Assembly (NCBI RefSeq): GCF_003428695.1
Contig: NZ_QURH01001053.1
Location: 1-37,322, forward strand
DNA from: Actinomadura logoneensis
GTDB taxonomy: Bacteria > Actinomycetota > Actinomycetes > Streptosporangiales > Streptosporangiaceae
Direction: 5' to 3'
Length of the DNA stretch: 37,322 nt
A model generated the notes under the pieces. That model made no database searches, was not told the origin of the DNA, and saw nothing but the letters and a program-made list of their open reading frames with translations. Made by a program: the position numbers and the translations under genes. Shown piece after piece: positions 24,713 to 32,106 of this stretch (the stretch's first letter is position 1; every line of letters begins with the position of its first letter).

Positions 24713-25474
24713 ATGTCGGTCACGGAGGACTCCGAGCTGCCGCCGGGACTGGCCCTGGCGTGGGGCGTCCCCGTCAAGACGACCAAGCTCGGGCGCAAGC
24801 CGTCGCAGAGCGTCGAGCAGATCGTCCGCGCGGCCGTCGAACTGGCCGACGCGGACGGGTTCGAGGCCCTGTCCATGCCCAGGATCGCCCAGCGGCTCGG
24901 GCTGACCGCCAACGCGATCTACCGGTATGTGAGGTCCCGGGACGAGTTGCTGGTTCTGGTCGCCGAGGCCGCCTGGGGCACGGCGCCGGACCTGGCGTCC
25001 GGGTCGGGAGACTGGCGCGAGGCGGCGAACAGGTGGACGCGGGCGATGATCGACCGGTTCGACGTCCACCCCTGGCTGTGCGACCTCCCCGTCCGCGGGG
25101 CCCCGGTGACGCCGAACCTGCTGGACTGGACCGAGGCGATCCTGGAAGTGCTGACCGGCGCCGGGCTGACCCCCACCGAGGCGCTGAGCTGTGCGTTCGT
25201 CCTGGACGGCTATGCGCGGCAGATCGGCGGCATGCGACGCGACCTGCGGTCCAGCACCGCGACTCCGGCGCAGTCGGACGCCGTGGCCCGGTTCCTCCTG
25301 CCCCGGCTGCGCGAACGCGGTCACTCCGTCCTGGCTTCCATGATGGACGGCGACGACTACACCGATGACGTCGTCGACGATGACGTGACCTTCGGCCTCG
25401 ACCGGATCCTGGACGGGATCGCCGTACTGGTCACGGCAGAACGTGGCGCGAAGCCAGCCGAGCAGGGTGATTGA
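24713..25474 (+). CDS. TetR family transcriptional regulator
   Basis: This 253-residue protein has a TetR helix-turn-helix at about residues 29-80 (VRAAVELADADGFEALSMPR, then IAQRLGLTANAIYRYVRSRD) and a TetR-type C-terminal ligand and dimer domain. The preceding ~25 residues (ending TTKLGRKPSQ) form a basic arm, as in several actinobacterial TetR proteins. It is divergent from the secreted carboxylesterase with two palindromes in the gap, so it most likely represses that gene and itself. The ligand is unknown and may be a product or substrate of the esterase. The C-terminal AERGAKPAEQGD tail looks disordered. Confidence 0.93.
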   Translation: MSVTEDSELPPGLALAWGVPVKTTKLGRKPSQSVEQIVRAAVELADADGFEALSMPRIAQRLGLTANAIYRYVRSRDELLVLVAEAAWGTAPDLASGSGDWREAANRWTRAMIDRFDVHPWLCDLPVRGAPVTPNLLDWTEAILEVLTGAGLTPTEALSCAFVLDGYARQIGGMRRDLRSSTATPAQSDAVARFLLPRLRERGHSVLASMMDGDDYTDDVVDDDVTFGLDRILDGIAVLVTAERGAKPAEQGD

Positions 25475-25539
25475 GGGGCCCTCGAATGTGCTCGACGCTG
25501 CTGGTCAGCCGCCGGTAGCGCGTCTGCGCAGCACACGGG

Positions 25540-26278
25540 TTACATCCGGGTCCGCGCGTACTCTCGCAGCGCGTCGCGGACGAACATCGCCCCCGCGGCA
25601 TCGTCGTACATGCCGGCGAAGCGGGGATCGTTGACGTACAGGTCCCCCAGACCCTTCACCATCTCGATCGAGCGCTCCCGGTCACCGTCGGCCGTGGGGG
25701 TCCCCGGGATCTGACTCAGCCACTGGACGTGCCGGGCGGCCAGCGACTGAGCGCGTTCCGACGTCGGGGAGACCCCGGCCTTCACCGCGGCGACCCATGC
25801 GGCAACGAGGTCTTCGGTAGCCTGCTTCCAGGCCCGCTGCTGGTCACAGGACTTGCCGTGCCACCAGTCGTCCTCACTTGGAACGCGCGCTCGCCCCAGC
25901 GTGAGATCACCTCGTCCTTGTAGCGGTCGTTGAACCCCGCCAGCATGACGTCCATCCGCGGTTCCACCCCGCCCGCAGGGCCTCGAGCGTGTGGCGCACA
26001 GACCGGATCTGCCGTTCGATGCGGTCCCGCTCCTGTTCCAGTGCGGCGATGTGGGCGCGGAGCCCGTCGCACGTGATCTCCGAGCTGCCGGCGTGCAGGG
26101 CCTGCGCGGCCGTCTGCCCTGTCGCCGCCAGATACGTGTCGACCAGCCGGTTGCCCGCGGCGTACCCGGCGCCCATCGGCAGTCCCACCGGCGTCAGGCC
26201 GAAGCGCTCGGCGCTGGGGTCGCCGTGCGCCCAGGCGGTGAAGTTCTGCACGCCTGTCACCTGGAGTCCGGTGAGCAC
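25540..26278 (-). pseudogene. Chimeric pseudogene: DUF2268 protease C-terminal fragment joined to a MerR/TipAS regulator lacking its DNA-binding domain
   Basis: Reading leftwards from ~26278, one frame gives NFTAWAHGDP and LPMGAGYAAGNRLVDTYLAA ending in SSEI. This matches the C-terminus of DUF2268 putative Zn proteases. It runs directly into a coiled coil (LRAHIAALEQERDRIERQIR) typical of the MerR/TipA linker. The frame then shifts to MDVMLAGFNDRYKDEVISRW, and near 25895 shifts again to SEDDWWHGKSCDQQRAWKQA. It ends in a TipAS-like tail (GLGDLYVNDPRFAGMYD) with stop TAA at 25540. The MerR helix-turn-helix is absent. Two frameshifts plus the fusion argue for a deletion that joined two genes, followed by decay. 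Domain calls are from family memory. Confidence 0.65.
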
Positions 26279-26307
26279 TCTCCCTCGTCCGCCGCCGAGG
26301 TGCGGCT

Positions 26308-27204
26308 TCAGGGGCGGAGGGCGAAGAAGGCTTCGACGCGGCGGCGATGGTAGTCGCGGTCGTCGTCGTGCGGGTCGATGTGGCGGTGCGCGCGTTCGAA
26401 GTACGCGGCCTCGCGGCGCAGCCGGTGCCGGATCAGCTGGACGACGGTCTCGTCGTCCATGTCGCCCGCCGTTCCGCCCGCCTCGTGGTAGTCGGCGACG
26501 AACCGGCGGCGCTGGTCGAGGGTCGCCGAGAACTCGTCGGTCCACTCCAGCGCGGCCGAGGCGACCTCCAGTTCGGGGGCGCCGACGACGGCCTCGTCCC
26601 AGTCCAGGACCGCGACGAGCCGACCGTCCCGGGCCAGGGTGTTGCCGATGTAGTAGTCGCCGTGCAGCGGGTGCCGAAGGGGGCGGCGGCGATGGAACTC
26701 GACCAGCCAGCGGTCGAGCCGCGGGTCGGCGAGGGCGGGAGCGTCCGCCGGGGGCCTGCCGTCCAGGCCGATCTCCAGCCACCCCTGAACCGGACGCGCC
26801 GGAGGCCGGAAGTCGGCCACGGCGCGGTGGAGTCGCGCGAGGAGCCGCGCTCCTTCGCAGCGCATCGGCTCCTCGTCGGCGTCCGGCCACTCCCCCTCGA
26901 CGAACGGCCAGACCGATACCGGACGTCCTTCGACGCGGACGACCGTGGCCCCGCCGCGCGTGCGCAGGGCTGCGACCGCCTCGGGCATGGACGCGGCGGC
27001 GTGGACGGCGACCGCGTGGCACCATTCGGCCTCGGCACTGGTCCGCTGCAGCGGACCGACCCGGATGACGAGGTCGCCGGACCTGTACGCCGCCGACTCC
27101 TCGCCGCCGTACAGGCGCACCGGCCCGTCCTCGACACGCCGTCCCCATTCCGCCAGGACGGCGTCGCGCATGGCCGCGGTGAGCGGCGTCTCCGTGAACA
27201 CCAC
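26308..27204 (-). CDS. APH/choline-kinase-fold phosphotransferase
   Basis: This 298-residue protein has the aminoglycoside phosphotransferase (PF01636-type) catalytic loop HGDYYIGN at 181-188 (Asp183, Asn188) and the metal-binding DWD at 201-203. An N-terminal lobe (YGGEESAAYRSGDLVIRVGP) precedes them. Many chromosomal members phosphorylate small metabolites rather than antibiotics, and no resistance context is present. The start is GTG 27204; GTG 27207 is equally possible. The C-terminus is rich in His, Asp and Arg. It is divergent from the alcohol dehydrogenase, and the pseudogene remnant lies 29 bp downstream. Confidence 0.9.
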   Translation of the reverse strand: MVFTETPLTAAMRDAVLAEWGRRVEDGPVRLYGGEESAAYRSGDLVIRVGPLQRTSAEAEWCHAVAVHAAASMPEAVAALRTRGGATVVRVEGRPVSVWPFVEGEWPDADEEPMRCEGARLLARLHRAVADFRPPARPVQGWLEIGLDGRPPADAPALADPRLDRWLVEFHRRRPLRHPLHGDYYIGNTLARDGRLVAVLDWDEAVVGAPELEVASAALEWTDEFSATLDQRRRFVADYHEAGGTAGDMDDETVVQLIRHRLRREAAYFERAHRHIDPHDDDRDYHRRRVEAFFALRP

Positions 27205-27445
27205 CGTCCCGACCGTACCCGTTCATGATCATGGTCGGGACGGCGTCCGGTGCGCCACTCGGCCGAACTTGGGACGCCAACGGCCTGACTGCGTGGGGGC
27301 CAAGGAATATTAAAGCGGAATTAAATGCAGAGCGAATTGTGCGGGTGTTGGGGCCGGTGGCGCCGAGGTAGAAAGCAGTTCCCCGTGGGAAGAATGCAGT
27401 TCGCCGGTAGAAGAGTGGGCTGCGGTACTCGGAGAAGGCGGTGTC
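27205..27445. promoter_or_regulatory. Divergent promoter region of the APH-fold kinase and alcohol dehydrogenase genes
   Basis: This 241-bp gap contains an AT-rich patch (GGAATATTAAAGCGGAATTAAA, about 27303-27325) unusual for this DNA, a probable promoter area. GGAGAAGG at 27430-27437 is the dehydrogenase ribosome-binding site. I cannot assign exact -35 and -10 boxes. Confidence 0.4.
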
Positions 27446-28495
27446 ATGAAAGCGTTCGTCATGAAGGAGATCGGGCGGGTCGGGCTGCTGGACAAGCCGA
27501 CGCCGAGGCCGGGTCCGTTGGACGCGATCGTGCGGACGGCCGCCGCCCTGATCTGCACTTCGGACTCCCATACGGTCGCCGGCGGAATCGGGCCGCGGGA
27601 AGACCTCACCCTCGGGCACGAGGCGGTCGGAACGGTTCACGAAGTGGGGTCCGAGGTGAGGGACTTCCGGCCCGGAGACCGGGTCCTGGTCGGCGCCATC
27701 ACCCCCGACTGGGGCGACGCCGCTTCCCAGAACGGATTTCCGTCGCAGTCCGGTGGGCCACTGGGCGGTTTCAAATTCGCCAACTCCAAGGATGGGGTGT
27801 TCGCCGAGTACTTCCATGTCAACCACGCCGACGCCAACCTGGCGAAGATCCCCGACGGGGTGTCCGACGAGGCGGCTGTGTACTGCGCGGACATGCTCTC
27901 GACCGGGTTCATGGGCGCCGAGCACGGAGACATCCCGATGGGCGGGACGGTGGCGGTGCTGGCCCAGGGGCCGGTGGGGCTCATGGCGACCGCGGGGGCC
28001 AGGCTCCTGGGCGCCGGTCTGGTCATCGGGGTCGAGTCGGTGCCCGCCCGGCAGAAACTGGCTCGCGCCTACGGGGCGGACGAGATCGTGGACTTCACCA
28101 AAGAGGACGTCGTCGAGCGGGTCCTCGAGCTGACCGGGGGCCAGGGGGTGGACACCGCCATCGAGGCCCTCGGCGCGGACGCCACCTTCCAGACCGCCGT
28201 GAAGGTCGTCAAGCCCGGCGGGACGGTCTCCAATGTCGGCTATTACGGCGAAGGCGAGTTCGTGCGCATTCCCCGCGTCGAGTGGGGGGTCGGGATGGCG
28301 GACAAGACGATAGCGAGTGGCCTGTGCCCGGGTGGGCGGCTGCGTATGGAGCGGCTGCTGCGGATGCTGGAGACGAAGCGGGTCGATCCGACCCGCATGA
28401 CGACGCACAGGTTCTCGTTCGACGAGATGGAAAGGGCCTTCGAGGTGGCGGACAAGAAACTCGAAGACGTGGTGAAGGTTCTCATCACGTTCTAG
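27446..28495 (+). CDS. Zinc-dependent alcohol dehydrogenase, isopropanol-dehydrogenase-like MDR family
   Basis: This 349-residue protein is a medium-chain dehydrogenase with catalytic zinc ligands Cys37, His58, Glu59 and Asp149 (CADM). This Cys-His-Asp arrangement is the one seen in Thermoanaerobacter/Clostridium secondary-alcohol dehydrogenases. The four-Cys structural zinc lobe is missing, as in that subgroup. The nucleotide-binding turn is AQGPVGLM around 173-180, followed by GVESVPARQK; the NADP versus NAD choice cannot be fixed. It would interconvert secondary alcohols and ketones or aldehydes in the cytoplasm. GGAGAAGG upstream supports ATG 27446. A GH15 gene follows 69 bp later. Confidence 0.92.
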   Translation: MKAFVMKEIGRVGLLDKPTPRPGPLDAIVRTAAALICTSDSHTVAGGIGPREDLTLGHEAVGTVHEVGSEVRDFRPGDRVLVGAITPDWGDAASQNGFPSQSGGPLGGFKFANSKDGVFAEYFHVNHADANLAKIPDGVSDEAAVYCADMLSTGFMGAEHGDIPMGGTVAVLAQGPVGLMATAGARLLGAGLVIGVESVPARQKLARAYGADEIVDFTKEDVVERVLELTGGQGVDTAIEALGADATFQTAVKVVKPGGTVSNVGYYGEGEFVRIPRVEWGVGMADKTIASGLCPGGRLRMERLLRMLETKRVDPTRMTTHRFSFDEMERAFEVADKKLEDVVKVLITF

Positions 28496-28564
28496 TGCCG
28501 CGGAGGGCGCCGCTTTCCCGGTGGCGGCAGTCCCGTCCTTGGGGAGAAGGAGCCAGGAGCCGAC

Positions 28565-30394
28565 ATGCTCGATCTCGATCCGCCGTTCCGTGCGGTCCAC
28601 CGCCCCGACGGCTATCCGCGGCTGGAGGACCTGGGGCTGGTCGGGGACGGCGCGACGGCGGCACTGGTGGGACTGGACGGGGTGATCCCGTGGCTGTGCC
28701 TGCCCCGCTTCGACAGCGACCCGCTGCTGTGCGGCCTCCTCGATCACCGGCACGGCGGGCATTTCGCGGTGACCGTCGAGGATCTGCGCGAGGCGCGCCA
28801 GTACTACGAACCCGACACCGCGGTGCTGGTGACCGAGATGCGCGGCCCGGCAGGCCTGCTCAGGCTCACCGACGCGATGGGACTGCGGAGGGGCGCCGAT
28901 CTCTCCGACGACGCGGGCGCGAGCCGGGCGGAGCTCGTCCGGTCCGCCGTCGTGGTCGAGGGGACCGTGCGCGTGCGGGTCGAGTTGCGTCCGCGCGGGG
29001 GCGCGGAGGCACGCGTGCTGGCCAGCGGGCTCGCGGTAGAGGTGCCCAGGCATCCCGACCTGCGGTTGCACCTGCGCTGCAACCGCCCGCTGCCCGACCT
29101 GGAGGCCGTGTACGAGTTGCAGCGGGGCGACCGTCTCGACCTGACGCTGGCCTGGGGGCGCGTCCACCGCCACCACCGGTTCGACCCCGAGGCGGTGCTC
29201 CGGGAGACCGCCGCGGCATGGCGCCGCTGGATGGCGTCCTTCAACTACGACGGGCCGCAGGAGCCGATGGTGCGGCGCGCCGCGATCACGCTGAAGCTGT
29301 GCGACGACTGGCTCAACGGCTCGCTGGTGGCGGCGCCCACGTCCTCGCTGCCCGCGCCGACCGGCGGCATCCGCAACTGGGACTACCGGTACGCCTGGAT
29401 CCGGGACGCCGCCTTCGCCGTGTTCGCGCTGCGCCGCGTCGGGTTCGGCACCGAGGCGGACGCCTTCCTCGGCTGGGTCCTGGACGCCTTCGAGAACAGC
29501 CGGGAACCGCGGATCATGTACACCGTCCGCGGCGGGTCCGTCCCGCTGGAGGTCGAGGACCCGGGCTTGGCGGGCTACCGGGGGTCCGCGCCCGTCCGCT
29601 GGGGCAACGGCGCCGCCGACCAGCGCCAGCACGACATCTACGGCGAGGTCCTGGACTGCGCCGACCAGTGGCTGCGCGCCGGCGGTGATCTCCAGCCCGC
29701 GCTGTGGTCGGACCTGGTGGAGCTCGCCCGGACCGCCGAGAACGCGTGGTGCCGACCGGACCAGGGCATCTGGGAGGTGCGCAGCCAGGGCCGGGTCTTC
29801 ACCTACTCGGCCGGGATGTGCCAGGTCGCCCTGGACCGGGCCGCCGGCATCGTGGAGCGGCTCGGCCTGCCCGGGCCGGCCGACCGGTGGCGCGCCGCGG
29901 CCGACAGGGTGCGCAGCCTGATCCTGGAGCGGTCCTGGGACGAGGACGCGCGGACCCTGAGCGAGCACATCGACGGCGGCGGGAGCCTGGACGCCAATCT
30001 GCTCGCGCTCCCGCTGCGGAAGGTCGTCCCGGCCGACCACCCGCGGATGACGGCGACCACCGCGGCCATCGCCGAACGCCTCTCCGCCGGTGACGGCCTT
30101 CTCTACCGCTACCTGCACGACCAGTCGCCCGACGGCCTGGCCGGTGACGAGGGCGCGTTCCTGCTGTGCAGTTTCTGGATGGTGGACAATCTCGCGTTGC
30201 AGGGCGACGTCGAACGGGCCGGGCAACTGTACGACTCGCTGTGCGCACGGGCCAGCCCGCTCGGGCTGCTGCCCGAGCAGATCGACCCGACGACGGGCAC
30301 GTTCATGGGCAACTTCCCGCAGGCTTTCAGCCACATCGGCGTCATCGCCAGCGGCGTGACCCTGGCCCGGGCGAAAGCGGGCCCGACGACGTGA
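28565..30394 (+). CDS. Glycoside hydrolase family 15 protein (glucoamylase/trehalase-like)
   Basis: This 609-residue protein has the N-terminal trehalase-like beta domain (YPRLEDLGLVGDGATAALVG, then IPWLCLPRFDS) and a GH15 (alpha/alpha)6 barrel with WDYRYAWIRDA near 274-284. The two catalytic glutamates are at the expected places: Glu404 in GIWEVRS and Glu529 in DEGAFLLCSFWMVDNLA. GH15 enzymes hydrolyse alpha-1,4-glucans or trehalose. In actinomycetes similar proteins without a signal peptide are often trehalases or act on glycogen-derived sugars. There is no signal peptide, so the action is intracellular. The usual HSK(V)M segment is YSAGM, a departure near the active site that may affect substrate choice. 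Confidence 0.93.
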   Translation: MLDLDPPFRAVHRPDGYPRLEDLGLVGDGATAALVGLDGVIPWLCLPRFDSDPLLCGLLDHRHGGHFAVTVEDLREARQYYEPDTAVLVTEMRGPAGLLRLTDAMGLRRGADLSDDAGASRAELVRSAVVVEGTVRVRVELRPRGGAEARVLASGLAVEVPRHPDLRLHLRCNRPLPDLEAVYELQRGDRLDLTLAWGRVHRHHRFDPEAVLRETAAAWRRWMASFNYDGPQEPMVRRAAITLKLCDDWLNGSLVAAPTSSLPAPTGGIRNWDYRYAWIRDAAFAVFALRRVGFGTEADAFLGWVLDAFENSREPRIMYTVRGGSVPLEVEDPGLAGYRGSAPVRWGNGAADQRQHDIYGEVLDCADQWLRAGGDLQPALWSDLVELARTAENAWCRPDQGIWEVRSQGRVFTYSAGMCQVALDRAAGIVERLGLPGPADRWRAAADRVRSLILERSWDEDARTLSEHIDGGGSLDANLLALPLRKVVPADHPRMTATTAAIAERLSAGDGLLYRYLHDQSPDGLAGDEGAFLLCSFWMVDNLALQGDVERAGQLYDSLCARASPLGLLPEQIDPTTGTFMGNFPQAFSHIGVIASGVTLARAKAGPTT

Positions 30395-30418
30395 GCAGCC
30401 GACGTGATCGCCCGGTGG

Positions 30419-30492
30419 GAACGGCCGACGTGAGCGGTCGTCCTGAACGGCCGACGTGAGCGGTCGGTGTTAGCGGTCGGTGTCAGCGGCCG
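30419..30492. repeat. Short tandem repeats after the GH15 gene
   Basis: The 22-bp unit GAACGGCCGACGTGAGCGGTCG occurs twice exactly (30419-30440, 30445-30466). It is followed by two 13-bp related units (GTGTTAGCGGTCG and GTGTCAGCGGCCG). They lie between the ends of two convergent genes and probably arose by slippage; no coding role. Confidence 0.8.
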
Positions 30493-30497
30493 GCTCG

Positions 30498-31346
30498 TCA
30501 TCCGGCGAAGCCGCGTACCGGCCTGCCCCTCACACCCACCGCCGCCCGGAACAGCGAGCCGGCGGCAGGGACCTCGTCCGGGGCGAGCCCTTCACGCGAC
30601 GTGGTGATGTAGAGCTCGTCCAGGCCCGGCCCGCCCAGGGCGCACGCGGTCACCCCCCGCACCGGCACCTCGACCACCTCGTCCAGGACGCCGGCTGGCG
30701 TGTAGCGGCGCACCTCACCGCCCTGGTTCAGGGCGACCCACACACCGCCCTCCGCGTCCACGGTCAGGCCGTCCGGAGCACCGTCCTCGGCCGGCACCGA
30801 CACGAAGGCCCGACGCCCGGTCAGACCCGACGCCCCCTCGTAGTCGAAGACGTCGATCCGCTGCGTGGCGGTGTCGCTGTAGTACGCCAGGGCGCCGTCC
30901 GGGCTCCAGTCGAGCCCGTTCGAGATGGTCACCCCGCTGAGTGCGACCGCCGTGGCGCCGTCCGGGTCGAGCCGGTAGAGGGCACCCGCGCCCGGTCTCT
31001 TGTCGTAGGCCATGGACCCGCAGTGGAAGCGGCCGTCCGGATCGCAGGCGCCCTCGTTCATCCGGATCCCCTGATCGGTCCAGAGTTCGGGGAGGCGCGT
31101 CAGGGTGCCGTCGGCGTCCTCCAGCACGAAGCCCCGCTCCACCCCGATGACCGCGCCGCCGCCGCGCCGAGGGCGCAGCGCGGCGGCGACACCGTCCACG
31201 TGCCGCCTGCCGATGGTGCCGTCGGCCCTCAGCGACAGCACGTCGCCGGCCAGCATGTCGACCCATCGCAGCCCTCCCCATGCCGGGGACCAGACCGGCC
31301 CCTCCCCGTGGAAGGCCACCGCATCGGTGATCTGCTCAGCGCGCAT
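30498..31346 (-). CDS. SMP-30/gluconolactonase family protein
   Basis: This 282-residue protein is a six-bladed propeller lactonase of the SMP-30/regucalcin family. The conserved metal-binding positions are visible: Glu15 in FHGEGPVW, Asn in IRMNEGACDPDGRFHCG and ISNGLDWSPDG, and Asp in DGLTVDAEGGVWVAL. It would open sugar lactones such as gluconolactone to the acid. It lies 45 bp downstream of gluconokinase on the same strand, so lactone to gluconate to 6-phosphogluconate is a natural reading. There is no signal peptide. ATG 31346 fits the family start. Confidence 0.93.
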   Translation of the reverse strand: MRAEQITDAVAFHGEGPVWSPAWGGLRWVDMLAGDVLSLRADGTIGRRHVDGVAAALRPRRGGGAVIGVERGFVLEDADGTLTRLPELWTDQGIRMNEGACDPDGRFHCGSMAYDKRPGAGALYRLDPDGATAVALSGVTISNGLDWSPDGALAYYSDTATQRIDVFDYEGASGLTGRRAFVSVPAEDGAPDGLTVDAEGGVWVALNQGGEVRRYTPAGVLDEVVEVPVRGVTACALGGPGLDELYITTSREGLAPDEVPAAGSLFRAAVGVRGRPVRGFAG

Positions 31347-31391
31347 CGAAGTCTCCCCCCAGCGTCGCTCGACACGTACCGTCTCGAAGAC

Positions 31392-31991
31392 TCACCCTGT
31401 CGCCGGACCTTTCGGATCCGAAGGGTGCGGAGGGTCCGGAGGGTCTGACGCCGAGGTGGTCAGCGCCGCCACGATGTCGTCGGTGATGACCTGCGGAGAA
31501 CCAGCGACCGACACGCTCAGCACGTCCTCGTCCGAGGCGGGCGGCTCCAGTTCGCGGAACTGGCTGTCGAGCAGGTCCGCATCGAAGAAATGGCCGACGC
31601 GGGCGTGCATCCGGCGGGCGATGAGGTCGCGGTCGCCGTCCAGATAGACGATGGCGACGTCCGCGCGGTCGCCCGCGAGGCGGTCCCGGTCGTCGCGTTT
31701 GAGCGCGGAGCACGCGAGCACACCGGGACGGCCCTCGGCCAGCCTGCTCCGGATCCAGGCGTCGAGCCGGTCCATCCACGGTCGCCGGTCGGACGCGCCG
31801 AGCGGTGCGCCGGAGCGCATCTTCGCGATGTTCCGCGGCGGGTGGAAGTCGTCGCCCTCGACGTACTCCCAGCCCAGCCGGGCGGCGAGCGACCGTCCGA
31901 TGGTCGACTTCCCGCTTCCGGACACGCCCATCACCACGATGACCGTGGGCGCGCGCGACCGTCCCCCGGCCCCCCTCAGGCCCTCCCCCAT
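31392..31991 (-). CDS. gntK: Gluconokinase
   Basis: This 199-residue protein is a P-loop kinase of the GntK family. It has Walker A GVSGSGKST near residues 23-31, then EGDDFHPPRNIAKMRSGAPL, the family-typical substrate segment, then ACSALKRDDRDRL and GHFFDADLLDSQFRELEPP. It phosphorylates gluconate to 6-phosphogluconate, feeding the pentose phosphate pathway. I chose ATG 31991; the frame is open 12 codons more, but the extra residues do not fit. The C-terminus carries a Pro/Asp/Ser-rich tail of about 20 residues (DPPDPPHPSDPKGP) beyond the normal domain. It is transcribed ahead of the SMP-30 lactonase gene. Confidence 0.93.
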   Translation of the reverse strand: MGEGLRGAGGRSRAPTVIVVMGVSGSGKSTIGRSLAARLGWEYVEGDDFHPPRNIAKMRSGAPLGASDRRPWMDRLDAWIRSRLAEGRPGVLACSALKRDDRDRLAGDRADVAIVYLDGDRDLIARRMHARVGHFFDADLLDSQFRELEPPASDEDVLSVSVAGSPQVITDDIVAALTTSASDPPDPPHPSDPKGPATG

Positions 31992-32057
31992 CACCAAGCG
32001 GTTTCTACCCCCGCCCCACCAGCACAAACGGACGTGGCCGGGCCGGGAACCGCCGAG

Positions 32058-32087
32058 GGGCGACCGCGTCAGGACCCGCGGTCGCCC
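32058..32087 (-). terminator. Hairpin downstream of glpD, probable terminator
   Basis: GGGCGACCGCG and its exact reverse complement CGCGGTCGCCC enclose an 8-nt loop, starting 20 bp after the glpD stop. A second overlapping stem (CCCACG-TCTTT-CGTGGG, 32085-32101) could form instead. Together they separate the glycerol operon from the gluconokinase operon. Confidence 0.7.
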
Positions 32088-32106
32088 ACGTCTTTCGTGG
32101 GAGCGC

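Noticed and set aside
26308-27204. Aminoglycoside resistance gene.
   Set aside because: The APH fold is shared by many metabolite kinases, and the position between a pseudogene and a dehydrogenase gives no resistance context.
25907-30334. A 1475-residue open frame on the minus strand.
   Set aside because: It runs antisense to the alcohol dehydrogenase and GH15 genes, and through the APH-fold kinase gene in another frame. Its bulk has the Arg/Pro/Gly composition of a GC-rich shadow frame. Only its last ~105 residues (DUF2268 and coiled coil) are meaningful.
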